Below are positions 49,667 through 57,930 of a stretch of 64,000 nt of DNA, piece by piece. A program made the translations under genes and the position numbers. How positions within the stretch are numbered: the first letter of the stretch is position 1; the number at the start of each line of letters is the position of its first letter. The DNA comes from WHSW01 sp963777775 (GTDB lineage Bacteria; Actinomycetota; Thermoleophilia; Solirubrobacterales; 70-9): positions 930,001-994,000 of the forward strand of contig CAVZRL010000009.1 of NCBI GenBank assembly GCA_963777775.1. Direction: 5' to 3'. The notes beneath the pieces are model-generated. The model searched no databases, was not told the DNA's origin, and worked only from the letters and a program-made list of their open reading frames with translations.

Positions 49667-50145
49667 GTCGCCACCGAGTCGCTGAGCGCGCTTCTCGCGC
49701 CGTCTACTTCACGATCGTCGCGCTCGCGATCATCGTCGCGCTCGAGGAGGCGGGGGACGACGTGTCGGCGACGGAGGTCGTGGCCTCGACCGTGGGAGCG
49801 ACGATCATCACGGCGCTCGCCGACCTCTACGCCCGCTACATCGCCGAGGCGATCCGCCAGGAGGGATTTAGCTCCAAGGAGTTCCGCGCGGCGGCGATCG
49901 ACACGGCGGCGGGCCTCCTGGCAGCGATCGTCCCGGTGGTCCCGTTCGTCGTCGCCGCCGCCGGCGCGATCAGCGAGCAGAGCGCCTATGACGTCGCCGC
50001 TTGGCTCGGACTCGGCGTGCTCGCCGCCTACACCCTGTTCGCCAACCGCGCCGCCGGCCTGACCGGCCTGCGCGGCCTGGTCACGGCGGCGGCGGTCTTG
50101 TTACTCGGCTTCGCCCTGATCGCGCTCAAGGCCCTGGTCCACTAG
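49663..50145 (+). CDS. Small membrane protein of unknown function
   Basis: A 160-residue protein with four hydrophobic segments (about residues 13-28, 36-54, 80-105, 110-130 and a last one near 137-157). The cytoplasmic loop includes RYIAEAIRQEGFSSKEFR. GTG 49663 overlaps the thioesterase stop. No family recognised. It converges on the sigma-factor gene with a 19-base gap. Confidence 0.7.
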   Translation: MSRHRVAERASRAVYFTIVALAIIVALEEAGDDVSATEVVASTVGATIITALADLYARYIAEAIRQEGFSSKEFRAAAIDTAAGLLAAIVPVVPFVVAAAGAISEQSAYDVAAWLGLGVLAAYTLFANRAAGLTGLRGLVTAAAVLLLGFALIALKALVH

Positions 50146-50164
50146 CCGGGGGCGGCGCGGAGGA

Positions 50165-51115
50165 CTAGGCGGCCTGGCGGAAGCCGGAGAGGTCGCCATC
50201 GGCGGCCAGCCGGCGCAGCGCCCGCGCCTCGATCTCGCGCGCCCGCGCCTGGGTGACGCCGGCCTCGCGAGCGGCGTCGCGCAGCGACTTCGCCTCGCGG
50301 CCACCGGTGCCGAAGCGGGCCTGGATGATCACACGCTCCTCCTCACTCAGCCGCGCCAGCGCGGTCTCGACCGCCTCCTCCTGCTCGCGCTCGAGCACCT
50401 CGTCCTCGAGGTAGGTGGCGCTCTCGGCGTGCAGCTCGCCGAGTGTCGTGTCGCCGTCCTCGCCGATCGGGGTGTCGAGGCTGGTCGTGACCCGGGTCAG
50501 GTCGCGCACCGCCATCACCTCGTCGAGCGGGAGCTTGGACTTGCGGGCGACCTCCTCGTCGCTTGGCTCGCGGTTGAGCTCGGCGGTGAGCTCAGTCGTA
50601 ACGCGCTTCACCGTCCGCTCGCGCTGGGCGATGTGGGCGGGGATCCGCACCGAGCGCCCAGTGTTGTCGAGCCCGCGCTGGATCGACTGCTTGATCCAGA
50701 GCACGGCGTAGGTGGAGAACTTGTACCCGCGGCGCCAGTCGAACTTCTCGGCGGCGCGGATCAGCCCGAGCATCGCCTCCTGGACCAGGTCGCCGATCGG
50801 CAGGCCGTGGCCCTGGTAGCGCCGGGCGAACTTGATCACCAGCCGCAGGTTGGAGTTGATCAGCCGCTCCTTGGCGGCCAGGTCGCCACGCTCGATCCGC
50901 TGCGCCAGCTCGATCTCCTCCGCGGCGCTGAGCAGCGGGTAGCGCATCGCCTGGTTGACGAAGAGCTGGAAGCTGTCGGTCGTCGGCTCGGCGAGCGCAT
51001 GCGCGTCGCTGCGGCGCTCCTGGGCGCGCGAAGTGGCCGACGTCTGGTTTTCGTGGTCGCCGCGGTGGCGGCGGACCTGATCGCGCTGCGAGGCAGCGCC
51101 CCTCTGGCGAGGCAT
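50165..51115 (-). CDS. RNA polymerase sigma factor, sigma-70 primary-type (region 2-3-4)
   Basis: A 316-residue sigma factor. It has region 1.2 (SFQLFVNQAMRYPLLSAAEE), region 2 with LVQEAMLGLIRAAEKFDWRRGYKFSTYAVLWIKQSIQR, read here in order as 2.2-2.4, region 3 (AHIAQRERTVKRVTTEL) and region 4.2 (VTQARAREIEARALRRLA). The -10-reading residues match the primary sigma consensus, so it can read TANNNT promoters. It lacks the long acidic N-domain, so it is either a short SigA or a group 2 (HrdB/SigB-like) factor. An AGGAGG Shine-Dalgarno supports ATG 51115. Confidence 0.88.
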   Translation of the reverse strand: MPRQRGAASQRDQVRRHRGDHENQTSATSRAQERRSDAHALAEPTTDSFQLFVNQAMRYPLLSAAEEIELAQRIERGDLAAKERLINSNLRLVIKFARRYQGHGLPIGDLVQEAMLGLIRAAEKFDWRRGYKFSTYAVLWIKQSIQRGLDNTGRSVRIPAHIAQRERTVKRVTTELTAELNREPSDEEVARKSKLPLDEVMAVRDLTRVTTSLDTPIGEDGDTTLGELHAESATYLEDEVLEREQEEAVETALARLSEEERVIIQARFGTGGREAKSLRDAAREAGVTQARAREIEARALRRLAADGDLSGFRQAA

Positions 51116-51164
51116 TCGTCCTCCTATATCGGAACTGGTCCTGGGCCCTAACCCTGCTTCAGAA

Positions 51165-51192
51165 AGTATAGCGAAAATGCTTGCATGCGCAA
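51165..51192 (-). promoter_or_regulatory. Promoter of sigma-factor gene
   Basis: On the minus strand TTGCGC (51187-51192) and TATACT (51165-51170) are separated by 16 bases, giving a leader of about 45 bases to the start. The region is AT-rich against its background. A TTGCATGCGCAA dyad overlaps the -35. This is the clearest housekeeping-type promoter in the window. Confidence 0.6.
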
Positions 51193-51293
51193 ACATGGCT
51201 CCGGAGGGCCCGGTCCCGTCCAGTTACCCCGATTCGGGCGTTGGGTAACGGCGCCAGTGTCGACGCCTGGGGCCATTTTGGCATTCTCGACCG

Positions 51294-52486
51294 ATGTCCG
51301 CCTACGCCCGCCTGCTTCGCGTCCCCCACGTCGCGGTGCTGCTCACGGCGACGATCGTGATCAGGCTCCCGTTCGCGATCAACGGTCTCGCGGTGATCCT
51401 GTTCCTGCGCGAGATCGGCGAGTCGTTCGCGACCGCCGGGCTGGTCGCCGGGGCGCTCGCCCTCGGGAGTGCGGCCGGGGCGCCCGCGGCCGCCCGACTC
51501 GTGGATCGCCGCGGGGTCGGGATGCTGCTCCCGCTCGCTGTGCTGCAAGCGGCCGCGGTGCTCTCGATCTGGGTGCTCGGCACAGCGTCGGCTTCCGGCG
51601 CGGTCCTGGCGGTCGCCGGGTTGGTGGCCGGCGCGGCGTTCCCCCCGCCGGGGCGCTTCTGCGCGCGCGCTGGCCCGACCTCGTCTCCGACGCGACCTCG
51701 CTGCGCACCGCGTTCGCGCTCGACTCCGTCGGGATCGAGGTCTCGTTCGTCACCGGGCCCCTGATCACCGCTCTCATCGTCGCGCTTGCCGGGCCCGAGC
51801 TCGCGCTCGCGGTCTCGGCCGGGCTGGTGATCGCCGGGACCCTGGTCTTCCTCGCTCGTCTGCCGGCCACACTGCGATCCAGATTGGCGAGGCCGCACGA
51901 CCACGGCTTGCTCGGCCCGCTCGCGGACCCGGCGATCCGGGTCGTCGCGCTGGCCACGCTGCCGGTCGGCTTCTGCCTCGGCGCGGTCGAGGTCGCGCTG
52001 CCGGCCTTCAGCGACGCTCGCGGCACCCCGGCACTGGCGGGCGTGCTGCTGGCGCTGTGGTCGCTCGCCAGCGGGGTCGGTGGGCTCGCGTTCGGCGCCC
52101 GGCAGACGACCCGCGGGATCGTCGAGATGTACCTGCTGATCGCGGCCCTCTTCCCGCTCGCCTGCCTGCCGCTCGCGATCGCCGACTCGCCGCTCGCAAT
52201 GGGCATCCTCGTGATCCTCGCCGGGCTGCCAATTGCGCCCTTGATCGCAAGCCGCAACGAGCTCGTCGGCGCGCTCGCCCCAGGCGGCGCCAGCGCCGAG
52301 TCGTTCACCTGGCTGCTGACGTCGCTGATCACCGGGCTCGCCCTCGGCTCGGCGGCCGCCGGATCGCTCGCCGAGGCGGAGGGCTGGCGAGCAGCGGTCC
52401 TGGTCGGCTGTGCCGTCGCCGCCCTCGGCGGCGCGCTCGCGTACGCCTGTCGCGGAGTGCTCCGGCCTCGCCCGGCGTCCGGCTAA
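51294..52486 (+). pseudogene. MFS transporter, frameshifted
   Basis: The frame starting ATG 51294 encodes the first five helices of a major-facilitator protein (LLTATIVIRLPFAINGLAVILF, LVDRRGVGMLLPLAVLQ). At a run of six Cs (51641-51646) the reading moves to another frame, which continues through the remaining helices (LRTAFALDSVGIEVSFVTGPL, SDARGTPALAGVLLALWSLASG) to 52486. Adding one C restores a single protein of about 397 residues with 12 helices. A one-base loss at a homopolymer is either a real mutation, a phase-variable tract or a sequencing error. No substrate can be assigned. Confidence 0.75.
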
Positions 52487-52845
52487 CGACTCTGTGACAG
52501 ATGCACGGCCGATGTGTGCGGGCCGACATAGTCGGCTCCGGGCCTCGAGGCTAGGTTGCGGGCCGAGCAGACTCGGATGAGCGACGAAGACGCTAATCAA
52601 AGCCCCGAGCAAAGGAATGGCCCGATGATCAGATCACTATTTGCAGGCACTGCGTCGACGGCACTCGCCGATGCCGCTCGGCCGAGCAGCCGTCGCCTGG
52701 TCACACCCCGGACGACGCCGTCCACGGTCCGCTTGCTGAGGGCGCGATGAGCGCGCTCGTCACGATCGCCAAGGCGCTCGGCGGCTTCGCCGGTCGGGAT
52801 GGTGGTCAGGTGGAGGCGGCGGCGATCGCCGTCATCTGAATCGGC
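52487..52845. other. 359-bp region without a confident gene
   Basis: Two tiny overlapping frames on the plus strand are the only coding candidates: 52580-52750 (starting MSDEDANQSPEQRNG) and 52747-52839 (30 residues, starting MSALVTIAKALGGF), joined by an ATGA overlap like real genes in this genome. Neither matches a family I know, and codon usage is inconclusive. The region also includes imperfect GGCCGA-type repeats. It may hold the terminators of the MFS and nrdJ units. Confidence 0.3.
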
Positions 52846-55647
52846 TCAGCCGCAGCCGGTGTTGTTGCCGCAGCTCGAGCACGTGTAGCAGGAGCCGGTG
52901 CGCTGCATCATCCCCCCGCACTGCGCGCAGGCGGGACCGAGGTCGCCGCCGGCGGCGACCTTCGCCGGGACCACCGGCGGGGTATCGGTCATCGCCTCCG
53001 CGGCTGCCACCGTCTTGGCGGGTTGGTGGACGGTCTCCTCGGCGTGGCCGCTGCCGTTGCCGTGACCGTTGGTCGGGCCCGCCGTGTCGTCGCTGAAGAT
53101 CGCCAGCTGGGCCTCCTTGCGGGCCCGGACCTCGGCGGTCAGGATCCCGAGGTCCTCGAGCTCGTCGAGGTTCTCGATGAAGCGGCTCGCGAGCCAGCGC
53201 ATGATGTAGTCGGGCATCGACTTCGCGAACGGGATCTCGGGGTTGCCCGTGATCCCCTCGGGGTCGAAGCGCATGTAGCTGAACTTCTTTACGAACACCT
53301 CGAGCGGCACCCCGTACTGGAGCCCGATCGAGATCGCGGTCGCGAACGCGTTCAGCATCCCGCGCAGGGTCGAGCCCTCCTTGCCGATGTCGGTGAGGAA
53401 GATCTCGCCGACCGAGCCGTCCTCGTACTTGCCGGCCGTGATGTAGCCCTCGTGGCCCGCGATCGAGAACTTGTGCGTGATCGACTCGCGCTCGCGCGGC
53501 ATCCGCCTGCGTACCGGCGCCGGCTCACCGGGCACGTCGGCCACGGCCTCGTCCTGGGCGTCGGTGCGCAGCGCCTGCGCGGTCTTCGAGCCGTCGCGGT
53601 AGATCGCCAGCGCCTTCAGCCCGTGCCTGTGGCCCTCGGTGTAGGCCTCGGCGATGTCGTCGATCGTCGCCGTCTGCGGCAGGTTGACCGTCTTCGAGAT
53701 CGCCCCGGAGAGGAACGGCTGCGCGGCGGCCATCATCTTGATGTGGCCCATGTGCGAGATCGCCCGCTCGCCGACCGCGACATCGAACACCGGCAGGTGC
53801 TCGGCCGCCAGCTCCGGGGCGCCGACGATCGTCCCGCGCTCGTTCACGTAGGCCTCGATCTGCTCGATCTGGTGCGCTGAGTAGCCGAGCGCCTCGAGCG
53901 CCATCGGCACGGTGCGGTTGACGATCGTCATTTGCCCGCCGCCGACCAGCTCCTTGAACTTGACCAGCGAGAAGTCGGGCTCGATCCCGGTCGTGTCGCA
54001 GTCCATCAGGAAGCTGATCGTCCCGGTCGGGGCGAGCACCGTCGCCTGCGCGTTGCGGTAACCGTGCTCGTCGCCGAGCTCGACCGCCTCGTCCCAGCTC
54101 CGTCGCGCGGCCGCGACCAGCTCACCCTTGACGCCCTCGTCGCTGAGCTCATATGACGCCTCGCGGTGCATCCGCATGACCGCGTTGTGGGCCTCGCGGT
54201 TGAGCTCGTACTCGTCGTAGGGCCCGACCGCCGCGGCGATCTCCGCCGACTTGCGGTAGCCGCGGCCGGTCATCAGCGCGGTGATCGCGCCGGCGATGTT
54301 GCGCCCATCGTCGGAGTCATAGGGCACCCCGTCGCTCATCAGCAGCGCGCCGAGGTTGGCGTAGCCGAGCCCGAGTTGGCGGAAGGCGCGGGCGTTTCGC
54401 CCGATTCCCTCGGTCGGATAGCTCGACGGCCCGACGACGATCTCCTGTGCCCAGAAAACGATGTCGACCGCGTGCTCGAAGTCCTCCGTGTCGAAGGAGC
54501 CGTCGGCGCGGCGGAACTTCATCAGGTTGAGCGAAGCGAGGTTGCAGGCCGAGTCGTCGACGTGCATGTACTCGGAGCAGGGGTTGGAGGCGTTGATCCG
54601 GCCCGACTCGGGACAGGTGTGCCAGCGGTTGATCGTGCTGTCGTATTGCACGCCGGGGTCGGCGCAGCGCCAGGCCGCGTCGGCGATCTGGCGCATCAAC
54701 TCGCGCGCCTTGACCGTCTTCGTCGTCTGGCCGCTGTTGCGAGCGACCAGTCCCCAATCGCCGTCGGCCTCGACCGCCTCCATGAACTCGTCGGTGACTC
54801 GGACCGAGTTGTTCGCGTTCTGGTATTGGATCGAGGTGAAGCCGTCGCCGTCGATCGACATGTCGAAGCCGGCGTCGCGCAGAGCGGCCGCCTTCTGCTC
54901 CTCGGTCGCCTTGCACCAGATGAAGTCCTCGATGTCGGGGTGGTCGACGTCGAGCACGACCATCTTCGCCGCCCGCCGCGTCTTGCCACCCGACTTGATC
55001 GTTCCCGCCCAGGCGTCGGCGCCGCGCATGAAGCTAACCGGCCCGGAGGCGAGCCCCCCCTTCGAGAGCTGCTCGACCGAGCCGCGGATGTTCGAGAGGT
55101 TGATCCCCGAGCCGGAGCCGCCGCGGAAGATCATCCCCTCCTTGGTGTTCCAGTCGAGGATCGACTCGATCGTGTCCTCGACGCTGAGGATGAAGCAGGC
55201 GCTGCACTGCGGGTGCTCTTCGAAGCCGACGTTGAACCAGACCGGGCTGTTGAAGGCCGCCTTCTGGTGCAGGAGGACGTGGGTCAGCTCGGCCTCGAAC
55301 GCGTCCGCGTCCTCCTCGCTGGCGAAGTAGCCGCCGTCGCGCCCCCAACCCGCGATCGTGCCGGCCACCCGCGAGATCATCTGGCGGACCGAGCTCTCCC
55401 GCTGCTCGGAGCCGAGCCGGCCGCGGAAGTACTTCTGGGCAACGATGTTGGTCGCGTTCTGCGACCAGCTCGCCGGGAATTCGACCTCGCGCTGATCGAA
55501 GACGGGCGCCTCGGGGTTGCCGATCACGGCGTCGCGCAGCTCCCACTCGATCTCGTCGAACGGATGCACGCCGGGGGTCGTGTGCCGGCGCTCACAGCGC
55601 AGCCCCCCCTGGCCCAGGTCCCTCGTGCTTGCAGCGCTTTTGCCCAT
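52846..55647 (-). CDS. nrdJ: Vitamin B12-dependent ribonucleotide reductase (class II)
   Basis: A 933-residue class II reductase making deoxyribonucleotides with adenosylcobalamin, independent of oxygen. Visible are QKAAFNSPVWFNVG with ECSACF-type active-site Cys (HPQCSACFILS), GGSGSGINLS, NPCSEYMHVDDSACNL with the radical-site Asn/Cys/Glu set, and LAPTGTISFLMDCDTTGIEP. The C-terminus carries a Cys-rich thioredoxin-like tail CAQCGGMMQ...CYTCSSCGNNTGCG. ATG 55647 has GAGGAGCGAGAGG upstream; an earlier in-frame ATG at 55686 lacks it. It lies directly downstream of nrdR. No cobalamin riboswitch was seen. Confidence 0.95.
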   Translation of the reverse strand: MGKSAASTRDLGQGGLRCERRHTTPGVHPFDEIEWELRDAVIGNPEAPVFDQREVEFPASWSQNATNIVAQKYFRGRLGSEQRESSVRQMISRVAGTIAGWGRDGGYFASEEDADAFEAELTHVLLHQKAAFNSPVWFNVGFEEHPQCSACFILSVEDTIESILDWNTKEGMIFRGGSGSGINLSNIRGSVEQLSKGGLASGPVSFMRGADAWAGTIKSGGKTRRAAKMVVLDVDHPDIEDFIWCKATEEQKAAALRDAGFDMSIDGDGFTSIQYQNANNSVRVTDEFMEAVEADGDWGLVARNSGQTTKTVKARELMRQIADAAWRCADPGVQYDSTINRWHTCPESGRINASNPCSEYMHVDDSACNLASLNLMKFRRADGSFDTEDFEHAVDIVFWAQEIVVGPSSYPTEGIGRNARAFRQLGLGYANLGALLMSDGVPYDSDDGRNIAGAITALMTGRGYRKSAEIAAAVGPYDEYELNREAHNAVMRMHREASYELSDEGVKGELVAAARRSWDEAVELGDEHGYRNAQATVLAPTGTISFLMDCDTTGIEPDFSLVKFKELVGGGQMTIVNRTVPMALEALGYSAHQIEQIEAYVNERGTIVGAPELAAEHLPVFDVAVGERAISHMGHIKMMAAAQPFLSGAISKTVNLPQTATIDDIAEAYTEGHRHGLKALAIYRDGSKTAQALRTDAQDEAVADVPGEPAPVRRRMPRERESITHKFSIAGHEGYITAGKYEDGSVGEIFLTDIGKEGSTLRGMLNAFATAISIGLQYGVPLEVFVKKFSYMRFDPEGITGNPEIPFAKSMPDYIMRWLASRFIENLDELEDLGILTAEVRARKEAQLAIFSDDTAGPTNGHGNGSGHAEETVHQPAKTVAAAEAMTDTPPVVPAKVAAGGDLGPACAQCGGMMQRTGSCYTCSSCGNNTGCG

Positions 55648-55682
55648 CCTCTCGCTCCTCTTCGACTGGCGTTGAAGTCTCT

Positions 55683-56165
55683 TCATCCCGCCCTGACGGG
55701 GAACGATGAACTCTCGCGAGCGTCCCGGACAGAACCCGCAGACGCCGACTCCGCAAACTCCGCGCTCGGCGGCAGAGTTCCGAGGAACTGCAGATAGGCG
55801 CCGCGGTCGAGTCGCTCCAGGCCCTCGAGACAAAGCTCGCCGACCCGCTCGGCCTCGAGCTCGCCGCCGCCGGAGGCGATCGCCGACTCGACCCGGTCGA
55901 CCAGCATCTCCACCTCCTCGGTCCCGACCTGGCGCTTGTGGGTCGCGCGCAGCAGCGCCGCGCGCAGCTTCGAGCGCTCGAAGCGCTGGCGCCGGCCGTC
56001 GCGCTTGCGGACGAACGTCGGCTCGGCCCGTCGCCGCTCGTAGGTCGTGAATCGCTGCCCGCAGGCCGGGCACTCGCGACGGCGTCGAACCGCAGCGCCG
56101 TCATCGGCGCGGCGGCTCTCCAGGACCTGGGTCGGGCGCTCGCAGGCGGGACAGTCCATAGGCAT
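55683..56165 (-). CDS. nrdR: Transcriptional repressor NrdR
   Basis: A 160-residue repressor of ribonucleotide reductase genes. An N-terminal zinc ribbon uses CPAC at 5-8 and CPAC at 32-35; the ATP-cone domain (~48-138) opens FVRKRDGRRQRFERSKL. It senses ATP/dATP and binds NrdR boxes. It is 35 bases upstream of nrdJ in the same direction, so it controls its own operon. The C-terminal ~20 residues are a poorly conserved tail. Confidence 0.95.
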   Translation of the reverse strand: MPMDCPACERPTQVLESRRADDGAAVRRRRECPACGQRFTTYERRRAEPTFVRKRDGRRQRFERSKLRAALLRATHKRQVGTEEVEMLVDRVESAIASGGGELEAERVGELCLEGLERLDRGAYLQFLGTLPPSAEFAESASAGSVRDARESSSFPVRAG

Positions 56166-56202
56166 TCATTCTACTACTCGTGGCGTTCTCCTTCTCGGAG
56201 AT

Positions 56203-56220
56203 AACGCTACATATAGCGCT
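56203..56220. promoter_or_regulatory. NrdR box
   Basis: The sequence contains CGCTA-CATA-TAGCG, a near-palindrome that fits the NrdR-box pattern (C-A/T-A-T-A-T-A-T/A-G core). It lies about 38 bp before nrdR and about 71 bp before the divergent HlyIII gene. Usually two boxes occur at helical spacing; I see only this one clearly. Confidence 0.65.
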
Positions 56221-56290
56221 TCGTGCGTGCGGTTTGGGGAGGGCGGCACGGAGGCGGCCAGGCGCCCGGATCGGCTACTCTCGCGGTGTC

Positions 56291-57085
56291 GTGACGACCC
56301 CCGACGACGACCTCGCGACGCCGCTCGAGCGCGCCGCCGGCCACCTGTCCGAGCGGCGGGACGCAGCGTTGGACCGGATGGGCGATGCCCGCGACGCAGC
56401 GGTGGAGCGCGTCGCCGACGCGAAAGCCGCGGCGGCCGAGCAGATCGCCAGGGTCAAGCCCCGCATGCGCGGCGTCTCGCATGAGTACGCGTTCTTCGCC
56501 TCCTTGCTGCTCGGCGCCGGCCTGATCGTGCTCGCCAAGGGTTTCGAGGCGACCCTGGCGATGGCGATCTACGCGGTCAGCCTCTCGGCGCTGTTCGGGG
56601 TCAGCGCGCTCTATCACCGGGTCGACTGGAAGCGCCCGGAGGCGCGCCGCTGGATGCGGCGCCTCGACCACACGATGATCTTCTTTCTGATCGCCGGCAC
56701 CGTGACCCCGTTCGCGTTGCTGGTCATGGAGCCGCCGCTCTCGACCGCGCTGCTGATCGCGGTCTGGGCCGGAGCGGCGGCCGGGTCGATCGTCGAGCTG
56801 GTCTGGACCGGCTCGCCGAAATGGGTCTCGGCGGTGGTCTACATCGCGGTCGGGCTAATCGGCGCAATCGGGTTTCCGGCGATCCTGGTCGAGGCTGGGA
56901 TCGTCGCCGGGCTGCTGATCGCCGCCGGGGGCGCGCTCTACGCCGCGGGCGCGGTCATCTACGCCCTCGGCCGCCCGGACCCGAGCCCGGCGGTGTTCGG
57001 CTACCACGAGATCTTCCACGTCCTCGTGATCGCCGCCGCCGCGGCTCACTTCGCCGCGATCGCGCTCTTCGCGCTGCCGGCCTGA
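56291..57085 (+). CDS. Hemolysin III / PAQR-like membrane protein
   Basis: A 264-residue seven-helix protein of the HlyIII family. After an N-terminal amphipathic region (~15-60) made of A/R/D-rich repeats (RRDAALDRMGDARDAAVERVADAKAAA, in parts), the helices carry SALFGVSALYHR, LDHTMIFFLIAGTVTPFALLV, and YHEIFHVLVIAAAAAHFAAI, the metal-binding Ser/His/Asp set of PAQR proteins. Possible roles are lipid amidase/ceramidase-like activity or membrane homeostasis. The GTG has TACTCT nine bases upstream. Divergent from nrdR. Confidence 0.85.
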   Translation: MTTPDDDLATPLERAAGHLSERRDAALDRMGDARDAAVERVADAKAAAAEQIARVKPRMRGVSHEYAFFASLLLGAGLIVLAKGFEATLAMAIYAVSLSALFGVSALYHRVDWKRPEARRWMRRLDHTMIFFLIAGTVTPFALLVMEPPLSTALLIAVWAGAAAGSIVELVWTGSPKWVSAVVYIAVGLIGAIGFPAILVEAGIVAGLLIAAGGALYAAGAVIYALGRPDPSPAVFGYHEIFHVLVIAAAAAHFAAIALFALPA

Positions 57086-57094
57086 CGGGAGCGC

Positions 57095-57847
57095 TCAGGC
57101 GGCCGGTGCGGGAGCCGAAGAGCGGGCGAGCTTCGCCGCCTCGATCAGCTTGAGGACCTCGCGCTCGCGGCCGCCGCGGATCAGCTCGACCGGGTCGGGC
57201 TCGCCGTTGACGATCCCCTCGAAGAACTCCTTGCGGTCCCGGTAGGTCGGCAGCGTCGCCTTCGCCCAGCCGCGTGAATCGTTGAGGATCACCGCCAGGC
57301 GCGCATAGGGCTCGCCGAACTGGCCGGCGATCTCTCGCTTGAGCCGCTTCGCCAGGGCCGGCGAGGCACCGGCGGTCGAGATCGCGATCGCGAGTGGCCC
57401 GGTGCGCACGATCGCCGGGAGGATGAAGTTGCACAACGGCGGCACGTCGACGACGTTGACCAGCATCGCGCGCCGCTCGGCCTCCTCGTAGACGGCGATG
57501 TTGACGTCGGTGTCGTCGGTGGCGCCGATCGCGAGGAAGGTGGCGTCGAGGTCGGTGGGCCGGTATCCGCGCCGTTCCCAGCTGATCGACCCCTCGCGCG
57601 CGTAGTCCTCGAGCGCGGCAACCGCGCTCGGCGCGACCAGGGTCACCTCGGCGCCACAGGCGAGCAGGCCCTCGACCTTCTCGAGCCCGATCTCGCCGCC
57701 GCCGGCAACCACGCAGCGGCGGCCCTGGAGGCGCAGGCAGGCGACATAGAGAGGCGTCTCAAGCAGCCCCCTGACGCACGACTGGTCGCAGATCCCGAGC
57801 CGCAGCTGGCAGACGCATTCCTTGCCGGCATAGGCCTGTGCGGGCAT
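57095..57847 (-). CDS. Precorrin-2 dehydrogenase-like (CysG N-terminal/MET8 type) with Cys-rich N-terminus
   Basis: A 250-residue siroheme-synthase dehydrogenase module: LYVACLRLQGRRCVVAGGGEIGLEKVEGLL is the NAD-binding start, and VNVVDVPPLCNFILPAIVRTGPLAIAISTAGASPALAKRLKREI is the conserved second half, read in parts. It would oxidise precorrin-2 to sirohydrochlorin. Unusually, the N-terminal ~30 residues contain CVCQLRLGICDQSC (C-x-C-x6-C-x3-C), absent from CysG. The ATG is supported by TACGCT six bases upstream, so the extension is probably translated and might hold an Fe-S cluster. No uroporphyrinogen methyltransferase gene is next to it. Confidence 0.85.
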   Translation of the reverse strand: MPAQAYAGKECVCQLRLGICDQSCVRGLLETPLYVACLRLQGRRCVVAGGGEIGLEKVEGLLACGAEVTLVAPSAVAALEDYAREGSISWERRGYRPTDLDATFLAIGATDDTDVNIAVYEEAERRAMLVNVVDVPPLCNFILPAIVRTGPLAIAISTAGASPALAKRLKREIAGQFGEPYARLAVILNDSRGWAKATLPTYRDRKEFFEGIVNGEPDPVELIRGGREREVLKLIEAAKLARSSAPAPAA

Positions 57848-57862
57848 GCCGAAAGCGTATCG

Positions 57863-57879
57863 GGGGCGCTTCGCGCCCC
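57863..57879. other. GC hairpin in cysG-like/topA divergent region
   Basis: GGGGCGC-TTC-GCGCCCC forms a perfect 7-bp stem with a 3-base loop between two divergent starts. It could be a leftover terminator or a regulatory structure. It has no U-tract. Confidence 0.3.
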
Positions 57880-57930
57880 GGTCGCAAGCCTGCCGGAGCC
57901 GTTAGGACCCCCTGCTACTCTCGCGCCGCG

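Noticed and set aside
51641..51646. Programmed frameshifting to rescue the MFS protein.
   Set aside because: No slippery heptamer with downstream structure was evident beyond the C run; deletion or sequencing error is simpler.
51302..52612. Long minus-strand frames opposite the broken MFS gene.
   Set aside because: No domain or hydrophobic pattern; the plus strand gives transmembrane helices in two frames.
55648..56200. Cobalamin riboswitch upstream of nrdJ.
   Set aside because: nrdR occupies the upstream space and no B12-box-like sequence was seen; regulation by NrdR is sufficient.
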